Part shown: positions 1 through 4,389 of the stretch, in pieces | Position numbering within the stretch: position 1 is the stretch's first letter | How the letters are laid out: the number at the start of each line of letters is the position of its first letter | Source of the DNA: Candidatus Paceibacter sp. | GTDB lineage: Bacteria > Patescibacteriota > Minisyncoccia > Phycocordibacterales > JABAAK01 | Direction of reading: 5' to 3' | Assembly (NCBI GenBank): GCA_014238475.1 | Contig: JABAAZ010000003.1 | Span: 1-11,623, forward strand | Length of the DNA: 11,623 nucleotides | Notes under the pieces: model-generated | What the model saw: only the letters and a program-made list of their open reading frames with translations | The model's database searches: none | What the model was told of the DNA's origin: nothing | Program-made: the position numbers and the translations under genes

Positions 1-9
1 AATTGTATT

Positions 10-73
10 AAAAAACAAAAACCACTCATTTTTAAATTATAATCTGTGTAAACACAGAATTTAAAAATGAGTG
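10..73 (-). terminator. Intrinsic terminator of array gene 1
   Basis: A strong inverted repeat: arms 23-38 and 58-73 pair perfectly over 16 bp, then after a 5-nt bulge a further 5 bp pairs (44-48 with 53-57). Read on the minus strand it is followed by a U-rich tail (complement of the A runs at 10-21). It lies just downstream of the stop of the first small ORF. Confidence 0.85.
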
Positions 74-91
74 ATACCCCGTGGTATTTTT

Positions 92-460
92 TTATTTGTG
101 GGAGAGACTGTTGCCCTCGATTGCTTTTTCTGAAACAAGGTACCAACCCTTCTTGATGCTCAAACTGCTTACAAATCGTTTGTACTGGTCTTTTGTATAC
201 AAAATTCCAAACTGTAAGACAATTGAACCTCGTAATGGATTCAGATAAGTACAGACTAAAACCTCATTGTTTTTAATGCTCTTCCATCGAGGTCTTCGAC
301 GTAGTTTTTTTCCATGTTTTTCCAGGAAAGCTTCTTCAAAATCATGATAGTGCATATATAGACGGTGATCTATTTCTGCGAAATCATCCTGCTCCTTTAT
401 CCACTTGTCATCAAGCTCTACCCTAAACAGCCCACAAAAAAAATAATAAATTTTATTCAT
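92..460 (-). CDS. Array protein 1, unknown small family (long form, 122 aa)
   Basis: I do not recognise this protein. I chose the ATG at 460 rather than a TTG at 520, because from 460 the N-terminus (MNKIYYFFCGLF) aligns with that of array protein 3 (MRKLKYYFFQMFG), both proteins become 122 aa, and the upstream part is occupied by a conserved leader hairpin. The shared family core starts with LEKHGKKL, continues through a strand ending in EVLVC, and closes near the C-terminus with a GWYLV aromatic motif. The N-terminal stretch is aromatic and mildly hydrophobic but is not a convincing signal peptide. It has its own promoter, leader and terminator, so it is a monocistronic unit in a row of five. 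No Shine-Dalgarno is visible. Function unknown. Confidence 0.75.
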   Translation of the reverse strand: MNKIYYFFCGLFRVELDDKWIKEQDDFAEIDHRLYMHYHDFEEAFLEKHGKKLRRRPRWKSIKNNEVLVCTYLNPLRGSIVLQFGILYTKDQYKRFVSSLSIKKGWYLVSEKAIEGNSLSHK

Positions 461-543
461 AAGAATAATAATATGTACAGTCTTGTGTTTAAACAATAAA
501 CAAGACTGGGGGTTGAACAAACTATAGTAGGAAACTACTATAG
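461..543 (-). promoter_or_regulatory. Structured 5' leader of array gene 1
   Basis: Two stem-loops in the predicted leader. Hairpin 1 (522-530 with 535-543, perfect 9 bp, 4-nt loop) begins exactly at the predicted first transcribed base. Hairpin 2 (CAGTCTTG 478-485 with CAAGACTG 501-508, perfect 8 bp) ends 17 nt before the ATG. The same layout recurs before the other four array genes; this copy has a C-G/G-C pair in hairpin 2 where copies 3-5 have A-T/T-A. Confidence 0.7.
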
Positions 544-549
544 ATTAGT

Positions 550-578
550 ATTATATACTATTGTGTAGAATATGTCAA
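550..578 (-). promoter_or_regulatory. Sigma70-type promoter of array gene 1
   Basis: On the minus strand, TTGACA (573-578), a 17-bp spacer and TATAAT (550-555): both hexamers match the consensus perfectly. Predicted start near 543. Confidence 0.85.
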
Positions 579-593
579 TATTTTGAATTGTTT

Positions 594-650
594 TAAAAAA
601 CAAATATAAAAATAGAGATCCACTCAATCCTGTAATAAGATTAAGTGGAT
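594..650 (-). terminator. Intrinsic terminator of array gene 2
   Basis: ATCCACT (618-624) pairs with AGTGGAT (644-650), and AATC (626-629) with GATT (639-642) after one mismatch. The minus-strand tail is U-rich (complement of 594-617). It lies 18 nt past the stop of array gene 2. Confidence 0.75.
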
Positions 651-668
651 TTTCTTGGAAGGAAAGAT

Positions 669-953
669 TTATCCATTACTATCAGAAGCAGTTTTAACCG
701 CAGCTTTCGGAACAAAAAACCACATTTTAGGCACGCTTTCATCTTTTTTACAGGAGCTGTACTCTTCATTTGTGGATAGTATGACTGTTTTTCTCCTCCC
801 GTCTAAAAAATAGGAGCATATTAAAACCTTGTCGGATGGAATATCAGAAAACTCTGGTATCTTAGTGTGTTCTAATATTTTACCGTCGTGAGTTGCACAG
901 TATTTTTCTATCGAAAGACCTTTTGGAATAGATAAGCAATGTTCTATTTTCAT
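669..953 (-). CDS. Array protein 2, unknown small family (short form, 94 aa)
   Basis: Unrecognised. The ATG at 953 is preferred over a TTG at 974, since the TTG falls inside the 3' arm of leader hairpin 2 and the shorter form (MKIEHCLSIPKGLSIEKY) lines up with the starts of array proteins 4 and 5. The core is recognisable but most diverged: IEKYCATHDG replaces the usual YLEKHG, followed by IPSDKVLICSYF with the family-wide cysteine and by MWFFVPKAA at the aromatic motif. No signal peptide or transmembrane helix is evident. Own promoter, leader and terminator. Function unknown. Confidence 0.75.
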   Translation of the reverse strand: MKIEHCLSIPKGLSIEKYCATHDGKILEHTKIPEFSDIPSDKVLICSYFLDGRRKTVILSTNEEYSSCKKDESVPKMWFFVPKAAVKTASDSNG

Positions 954-1048
954 AGATTTGTATTTTTTGTACAACCTTGTTATTGTGATTTACAAGATTG
1001 GTTTTTGATTAAAAATAAAGAAATATAGTAGCAACATGACTACTATAG
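954..1048 (-). promoter_or_regulatory. Structured 5' leader of array gene 2
   Basis: Hairpin 1: TATAGTAG (1024-1031) with CTACTATA (1040-1047), 8-nt loop, one base inside the predicted start. Hairpin 2: CAACCTTG (972-979) with CAAGATTG (993-1000); the single non-identical position is a G-U wobble in the minus-strand RNA, so the stem is kept. Hairpin 2 ends 18 nt before the ATG. Confidence 0.7.
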
Positions 1049-1054
1049 ATTAGT

Positions 1055-1083
1055 ATTATATACTCTTGCAAACAATGTTCCAA
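1055..1083 (-). promoter_or_regulatory. Sigma70-type promoter of array gene 2
   Basis: Minus strand TTGGAA (1078-1083), 17-bp spacer, TATAAT (1055-1060). The bases between the -10 box and hairpin 1 match those of copy 1. Confidence 0.8.
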
Positions 1084-1099
1084 GATTTATTTAAATTTA

Positions 1100-1156
1100 A
1101 AAAATATAAAAATCAAACCCGCTTTAAAATATGTATAAACATATCATAAAAGCGGG
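1100..1156 (-). terminator. Intrinsic terminator of array gene 3
   Basis: CCCGCTTT (1118-1125) pairs with AAAGCGGG (1149-1156), with inner ATATGT/ACATAT pairing. The minus-strand transcript then runs into a U-rich tail. Confidence 0.8.
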
Positions 1157-1183
1157 AGATTACCTTTTTTGCAAACATTTCTG

Positions 1184-1552
1184 CTAAAAAGGGTAGTCGG
1201 AATTTTTGCCTTGAAGACGATGAACAGGGAAAATATGCCAAAATAATACTGTATTTACACTCTTCACACACCTATCATACTGAGCAGGATTATCTATAAT
1301 ACCAGCATAAACCCTTTTTGATCCTAAATGATCAGTCGCTATATAAACGCATATCAAAAAGTATTCCCTAGAAATTTTTTTCGATCTTCGCTGCCACCAC
1401 CGAAGTTGTGTCCCATACTTTTCCAGGAGTTTCAACTCATATCTTGGGGTTAAATGGTATTGTATTTTACCCATCTTATTCCAATGTTTTTTATCTTCTT
1501 CGGAAAGTTTGATTCCAAACATCTGAAAAAAATAATATTTTAGTTTTCGCAT
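1184..1552 (-). CDS. Array protein 3, unknown small family (long form, 122 aa)
   Basis: Unrecognised. Same length as array protein 1 and sharing its N-terminal extension (Y-F-F-x-x-M/L-F-x-I/V-x-L), which the three short members lack. The core reads LLEKYGTQL, then REYFLICVYI with the conserved cysteine, and FWHIFPVHRL at the aromatic motif. The ATG at 1552 lies 14 nt after leader hairpin 2 and has no Shine-Dalgarno in front of it. Basic and aromatic residues are abundant (KKHWNKMGK, RWWQRRSKK), so nucleic-acid or membrane contact is possible, but this is speculation. Own promoter, leader and terminator. Confidence 0.8.
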   Translation of the reverse strand: MRKLKYYFFQMFGIKLSEEDKKHWNKMGKIQYHLTPRYELKLLEKYGTQLRWWQRRSKKISREYFLICVYIATDHLGSKRVYAGIIDNPAQYDRCVKSVNTVLFWHIFPVHRLQGKNSDYPF

Positions 1553-1651
1553 AGAAATAGTTTGTGCAATCTTGTTGATATTGTGCTTTACAAGATTGGG
1601 TTTTTATTAAAAATTAAGAACAAACAAATAGCAGCAGCACAACTACTATAG
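1553..1651 (-). promoter_or_regulatory. Structured 5' leader of array gene 3
   Basis: Hairpin 1: ATAGCAG (1628-1634) with CTACTAT (1643-1649); the one changed position becomes a U-G wobble in the minus-strand RNA; 8-nt loop. Hairpin 2: CAATCTTG (1567-1574) with CAAGATTG (1591-1598), perfect 8 bp, ending 14 nt before the ATG. Confidence 0.7.
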
Positions 1652-1657
1652 ATTAGT

Positions 1658-1686
1658 ATTATACACTCTCGCAGACAATGTTCCAA
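1658..1686 (-). promoter_or_regulatory. Sigma70-type promoter of array gene 3
   Basis: Minus strand TTGGAA (1681-1686), 17-bp spacer, TATAAT (1658-1663). It abuts the U-tract of the terminator of array gene 4, so modules are packed end to end. Confidence 0.8.
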
Positions 1687-1722
1687 CAAAAAAAACCGCC
1701 AAGCTGTTGCAAACTTGGACGG
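1687..1722 (-). terminator. Intrinsic terminator of array gene 4
   Basis: Arms beginning CCGCCAAG at 1696 and ending CTTGGACGG at 1722 pair with one bulged base. On the minus strand the stem is followed by eight U residues (complement of 1688-1695). Confidence 0.85.
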
Positions 1723-1747
1723 GTAAAAATAAACAACAAAATAATTT

Positions 1748-2014
1748 TTATTTGAACAAACAGAGTGCATTTTTAGGAAAATACCAGTTTTCTAGTATTT
1801 TATCATTGTTTTTATAGTCATCAAAATGTTCTTTTCTATAGACTACATCATAGTACTTGTTTTTTTCATACTTAAAATAACATACCAAAAATTTATCGTC
1901 TGGAATCATGTTCCATTTTTTTGGCATCTTTTTTAACTTCGTTCCGTGTTTTTCCAGATATTCTTCTGAAGAACATCCATACCCAGGGCGCAAAGGATTA
2001 AATGGTTTCATCAT
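1748..2014 (-). CDS. Array protein 4, unknown small family (short form, 88 aa)
   Basis: Unrecognised. It begins MMKPFNPLRPGYG; the second ATG (2011) aligns with the start of array protein 5 and may be the true start. The core is the clearest of the five: EEYLEKHGTKL, then W-N-M-I-P-D-D-KFLVC, a basic/aromatic strand (KYYDVVY) and NWYFPKNA. Closest relative is array protein 5, with roughly half of the positions identical by eye. No signal peptide or membrane helix. Own promoter, leader and terminator. Function unknown. Confidence 0.8.
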   Translation of the reverse strand: MMKPFNPLRPGYGCSSEEYLEKHGTKLKKMPKKWNMIPDDKFLVCYFKYEKNKYYDVVYRKEHFDDYKNNDKILENWYFPKNALCLFK

Positions 2015-2110
2015 TTATTTTAGTTTTTTCAATCTTATTACTGTTATGCTTTACACAGCAAGATTGACTATTGGACATTAAAAAAGAAAAAAGGTAGCAG
2101 CATAACTACC
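2015..2110 (-). promoter_or_regulatory. Structured 5' leader of array gene 4
   Basis: Hairpin 1: GGTAG (2093-2097) with CTACC (2106-2110), 8-nt loop, starting at the predicted first base. Compared with copies 1-3 the fifth pair is G-C instead of A-T, a change on both sides. Hairpin 2: CAATCTT (2030-2036) with AAGATTG (2060-2066), with an inner CTGT/ACAG helix (2041-2044 with 2055-2058). Confidence 0.7.
2021..2072. repeat. 52-bp identical leader repeat, copy A
   Basis: Identical base for base to 2511-2562 (offset 490). It covers hairpin 2 and flanks of the leader of array gene 4. The identity is far higher than between the adjoining coding regions. Confidence 0.9.
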
Positions 2111-2116
2111 ATTAAT

Positions 2117-2145
2117 ATTATATACTGTCGCAGACAATGTTCCAA
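2117..2145 (-). promoter_or_regulatory. Sigma70-type promoter of array gene 4
   Basis: Minus strand TTGGAA (2140-2145), 17-bp spacer, TATAAT (2117-2122). Predicted start at 2110, the first base of hairpin 1. Confidence 0.8.
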
Positions 2146-2146
2146 C

Positions 2147-2193
2147 CAAAGAAAAACAGAAACCGCCTACGCTCATAATAAGCTTTGGCGGTT
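2147..2193 (-). terminator. Intrinsic terminator of array gene 5
   Basis: AACCGCC (2161-2167) pairs with GGCGGTT (2187-2193), with an inner GCT/AGC helix. The minus-strand tail is U-rich (complement of 2147-2160). Confidence 0.8.
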
Positions 2194-2218
2194 TGAAATC
2201 AAATAAAAAAGAATTTTT

Positions 2219-2500
2219 TTATTTATAGAAATAGGTTACAGAGAGGGTTTTCTCTTGTGGAAGATACCAGTATTTTAGTATTGTAGTCTTGCTTTTATAG
2301 TAAGCAAGATGTCCTTCTGTAAAGATTACAGCATAGAGTGTGTCTTTCTTATGTTTAAAAGAGCATACCAAAAATTTATCTTGTGGAATATTATTCCACT
2401 TTGGCTCTGGTTTGCTGTTCAACTCCTCTCCATGTTTTTTAAGATACTGTTTTGGAGAAACCCCTTTTTTAGTAGGGCACAAAGAATGAAATGGTTTCAT
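2219..2500 (-). CDS. Array protein 5, unknown small family (short form, 93 aa)
   Basis: Unrecognised. It begins MKPFHSLCPTKKG, followed by the family core: KQYLKKHGEEL, KWNNIPQDKFLVCSF with the conserved cysteine, LYAVIF, and YWYLPQE. It is the nearest paralogue of array protein 4 and shares with it a 52-bp identical leader segment. It is the first module in transcription order. The ATG sits 19 nt after leader hairpin 2 without a Shine-Dalgarno. No membrane or export signal. An opposite-strand ORF over this gene (2309-2557) is a shadow. Confidence 0.8.
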   Translation of the reverse strand: MKPFHSLCPTKKGVSPKQYLKKHGEELNSKPEPKWNNIPQDKFLVCSFKHKKDTLYAVIFTEGHLAYYKSKTTILKYWYLPQEKTLSVTYFYK

Positions 2501-2601
2501 AGTTTTGTATTAGTTTTTTCAATCTTATTACTGTTATGCTTTACACAGCAAGATTGACTATTAGGCATTAAAAAACGAAAAGAGGTAGAAGCATAGCTAC
2601 C
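2501..2601 (-). promoter_or_regulatory. Structured 5' leader of array gene 5
   Basis: Hairpin 1: GGTAG (2584-2588) with CTACC (2597-2601), 8-nt loop, starting at the predicted first base. Hairpin 2: CAATCTT (2520-2526) with AAGATTG (2550-2556), plus the same inner CTGT/ACAG helix as copy 4. Confidence 0.7.
2511..2562. repeat. 52-bp identical leader repeat, copy B
   Basis: Second copy of the segment at 2021-2072; it contains the complete hairpin 2 of array gene 5. Confidence 0.9.
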
Positions 2602-2607
2602 ATTAGT

Positions 2608-2636
2608 ATTATCTACTATTACATACAATATGTCAA
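2608..2636 (-). promoter_or_regulatory. Sigma70-type promoter of array gene 5
   Basis: Minus strand TTGACA (2631-2636), 17-bp spacer, GATAAT (2608-2613). Spacing to hairpin 1 is the same as in the other four copies. Confidence 0.8.
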
Positions 2637-2653
2637 TATTTTAAACTGATTTA

Positions 2654-2698
2654 AATAATAAAAAACAAAAAACGACCCACAGAAGTAAGTCGTTTTTT
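2654..2698 (-). terminator. Terminator of the Nudix gene (duplicate of the ssrA terminator)
   Basis: AAAAAACGAC (2667-2676) pairs with GTCGTTTTTT (2689-2698) and the minus-strand tail is U-rich. T runs on both strands could make it bidirectional. Bases 2665-2700 match 3444-3479 at 35 of 36 positions. Confidence 0.85.
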
Positions 2699-2753
2699 GG
2701 TAATTTCCATATAAGATGAATTGGTTGTCAAAAATTATAAACTGTAAAATATT

Positions 2754-3386
2754 TTAAAAAAATTGTGATATAAATTTTTCTGCTTTTTTAAACACCAAAG
2801 GAAGTGTTGAGCAATAATTTGTTTCTGTGTCTATAAAGTTTTGTAATTCGTCAGGAGTAAGCCATTTGAAGTCGGCAACTTCGTCGTCTACAAAGATAAC
2901 ATTTTGTGTAGGAACAGCAACAAAACCAAGTCCGACCCATTCGTTGTCTTTTTCAGTTTTGTAATGAAATTTGTCAAAAATAAAACCAACAGCTTCTTTT
3001 GCTTCTTTTGCACTTTCTACAAACGAACTCACATCTTCAAACATTTTTAAATTAATTCCAATTTCTTCTTGTGCTTCTTTTTTCAAATTTTCACTAAAAT
3101 CTAATGGAATATAGTTGTCGTTCTGTTTTTGATATATATTATGTCCAGCTACACCTATATCCCACTTTCCAGCTGTGAGTTTGTCTAAATTAGCAGAGCT
3201 CTTTAATTGAATTCCATATTTACCTGATGGTAAATGATAAATCATTGACCAAGTACTATAGTGTGTTAGGTTGGCTCGGACACCTTCAGTGTGTGCGTGT
3301 ATTTTTGAGATTGGGCCAATAATATTTCCTTTGTTGTCCGAGTGAATGGAATATTCAATATCATCTCGTAATTTTATATGTGCCAT
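2754..3386 (-). CDS. Nudix hydrolase (210 aa)
   Basis: Nudix enzymes hydrolyse nucleoside diphosphates linked to another group, using Mg2+ held by the Nudix box. Here the box core is KKEAQEEIGI (about residues 102-111), with lysine where the usual arginine stands in REUxEExGU; its glycine end is probably WDIGVAGH (75-82), separated from the helix by a longer insertion than normal. The preceding region (HAHTEGVRANLTHYSTWSMIYHLPSGKYGIQLKSSANLDK) has the look of the isopentenyl-diphosphate isomerase/YfcD-like Nudix branch: histidines, then a strand, then a glutamine-rich strand. The late FKWLTPDEL motif is typical of Nudix C-termini. Substrate cannot be assigned. The gene is flanked by two copies of one terminator and stands alone between ssrA and the array. 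Confidence 0.8.
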   Translation of the reverse strand: MAHIKLRDDIEYSIHSDNKGNIIGPISKIHAHTEGVRANLTHYSTWSMIYHLPSGKYGIQLKSSANLDKLTAGKWDIGVAGHNIYQKQNDNYIPLDFSENLKKEAQEEIGINLKMFEDVSSFVESAKEAKEAVGFIFDKFHYKTEKDNEWVGLGFVAVPTQNVIFVDDEVADFKWLTPDELQNFIDTETNYCSTLPLVFKKAEKFISQFF

Positions 3387-3437
3387 ATCTTGTTTGTTTT
3401 CAATAAAAAAATAATTAGTTCCTTTGTATAATAAGAT

Positions 3438-3466
3438 ATTATAACAAAAAACGACTCACAGAAGTA
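3438..3466 (-). promoter_or_regulatory. Possible promoter of the Nudix gene
   Basis: A perfect TATAAT (minus strand, 3438-3443) directly follows the ssrA terminator. Any -35 box (TACTTC at 17 bp or TTACTT at 18 bp) would lie inside the terminator stem and is weak. Confidence 0.35.
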
Positions 3467-3477
3467 AGTCGTTTTTT
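3440..3477 (-). terminator. Intrinsic terminator of ssrA
   Basis: AAAAAACGAC (3446-3455) pairs with GTCGTTTTTT (3468-3477) and is followed on the minus strand by a U run. It lies 14 nt past the tmRNA 3' end. Near-identical copy at 2665-2700. Confidence 0.85.
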
Positions 3478-3490
3478 GGGTTTTATCTTG

Positions 3491-3853
3491 TGGAGATGGA
3501 GGGAGTTGAACCCTCGTCCGAACAAAGTCAGAGAAAGCGTCTACATAGTATATCCTGTTTTAAATCTTTCGAAATGAAACTCTAAGCAGGCAAAATATTT
3601 CACTCGGCAGTTCCTAAATACTTCTTTAATCGGAACAAATTAAAAAAGGTTGCCTCAAGTTTTACGCATCATGTGGTTATGAGACATCACCACAAGACAC
3701 GGCCTACATTAAGCGTAAGCTAAAGCCGGCACCTTAAAAAAGGATTCGACTTTTGCAAATATGTTTTTTGCAACTTTTCGATTTTTTAGAGAAATCTATA
3801 ACTCGCTATGCAACTTTCAAAGATTATTTTGCCGTCAAAGCCTACACACCCCC
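3491..3853 (-). ncRNA. ssrA: tmRNA (transfer-messenger RNA)
   Basis: Rescues stalled ribosomes with SmpB: it acts as an alanyl-tRNA, then supplies a short reading frame that tags the broken protein. The tRNA-like end is clear: 5' GGGGGTG (3853-3847) pairs with 3' CATCTCC (3498-3492) using two G-U pairs, discriminator A at 3491, and a T-arm GAGGG-TTCAACT-CCCTC. The conserved TTTGACGGC block follows the 5' end. No CCA is encoded (C-A-A follows the discriminator), so CCA must be added. The tag frame is listed separately. Length, about 363 nt, is normal. smpB is immediately upstream on the same strand, and the pair is probably one transcript processed at a hairpin junction. Confidence 0.95.
3709..3771 (-). 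other. tmRNA tag reading frame
   Basis: Resume codon GCA at 3771-3769, 83 nt from the tmRNA 5' end (E. coli uses nt 90). The frame gives a 20-residue tag that starts A-K-N-I and ends A-L-A-Y-A, stop TAA at 3711-3709. A second in-frame GCA at 3756 would give a 15-residue tag with the same end. Confidence 0.8.
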
Positions 3854-3909
3854 AAAGGAGAGCTTGAAAAATTTGTGGTGGATAAACCAATCAAACTCTC
3901 CTTTTGGGG
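3850..3909 (-). promoter_or_regulatory. Long hairpin at the smpB-ssrA junction
   Basis: Arms 3850-3867 and 3891-3909 pair over about 17 bp with one mismatch and one bulge (CCCC-AAA-GGAGAG-TTGA against TCAA-CTCTCC-TTT-GGGG), loop of 23 nt. The last four bases of the minus-strand 3' arm are the first four Gs of mature tmRNA. No U tract follows, so it is not a terminator; it is probably a processing or folding element. Confidence 0.7.
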
Positions 3910-3912
3910 AAT

Positions 3913-4350
3913 CTAGCCCTTAAAAAGCCTGCGAATTGACCTGTCTGCCTCTCTCTTTTTGATCTTTTCTCTTTTATCGTGCTTTTTAAGTTTTTTTGCA
4001 ACCGCGATAGTTACCTTTATCGCTCTACCTTTATTATACACCTCAAGGGGTATTATCACCAAATCACTACGAGCATCATAACCTGCAAGTTCTCTTATTT
4101 CTTTTTTATTCAAAAGAAGTCTCCTTGCCCGAAGAGGGTCATAGCTTTTTGATGTGTTTGCTTTTTGATATGGAGGTATGTCAACACCAAGCAAAAACAT
4201 TTCACCACCACGAACCACACACGAAGATCCGCGAAGGGAGCACTGTCCTGACCTAATACTTTTTACCTCATTTCCCAAGAGCTCTATCCCGGCACTATAT
4301 TTGTGCATGTAATCAAGACCGAAAGTTGGATTTTTTATTCTTTGTATCAT
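3913..4350 (-). CDS. smpB: SsrA-binding protein SmpB (145 aa)
   Basis: Binds the tRNA-like part of tmRNA and places it in the A site of stalled ribosomes. Family signatures in order: YMHKYSAGIELLGNEVKSIRSGQCSL (early beta strands), RGGEMFLLGVDIPPYQKAN, the YDPLRARRLLLNKKEI motif, VIIPLEVYNKGRAIKVTIAVAKKLKKHDKRE, and a basic C-terminal tail (KKREADRSIRRLFKG) that in known SmpB proteins enters the mRNA channel. Length is normal for the family. I chose the ATG at 4350 because MIQRIKNPTFGLDY matches the usual short N-terminus; an in-frame ATG at 4377 would add nine residues, and longer readings enter ftsH. Only 39 bp separate it from the divergent ftsH. The gene ends 59 nt before the tmRNA 5' end. 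Confidence 0.93.
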   Translation of the reverse strand: MIQRIKNPTFGLDYMHKYSAGIELLGNEVKSIRSGQCSLRGSSCVVRGGEMFLLGVDIPPYQKANTSKSYDPLRARRLLLNKKEIRELAGYDARSDLVIIPLEVYNKGRAIKVTIAVAKKLKKHDKREKIKKREADRSIRRLFKG

Positions 4351-4370
4351 AAGCCCTATCAGTGTATAAT
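4342..4370 (+). promoter_or_regulatory. Probable ftsH promoter
   Basis: TTGTAT (4342-4347), 17-bp spacer, perfect TATAAT (4365-4370). Predicted start near 4377, giving a leader of about 13 nt. The -35 box overlaps the smpB start codon, so both divergent genes share this control region. Confidence 0.6.
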
Positions 4371-4389
4371 CTAACATATTGAGTATAAA

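Noticed and set aside
74..94. Small ATACC-CCGT-GGTAT hairpin followed by T residues on the plus strand
   Set aside because: Only 5 bp and overlapping the stop of array gene 1; no plus-strand gene ends here, so it is not called as a terminator.
478..2556. Leader hairpin 2 as a terminator or attenuator
   Set aside because: On the minus strand the hairpins are not followed by a U run; in copies 4 and 5 an A-rich stretch follows. True terminators lie after each ORF.
2309..2557. Plus-strand ORF opposite array gene 5
   Set aside because: It covers the leader and ORF of a conserved module; its hydrophobic translation comes from the A/T-rich complement.
92..2636. CRISPR array or integron cassette array
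   Set aside because: Repeats are spaced by whole genes of unequal length, have no constant short spacers, each module has its own promoter, and no integrase or Cas gene is visible.
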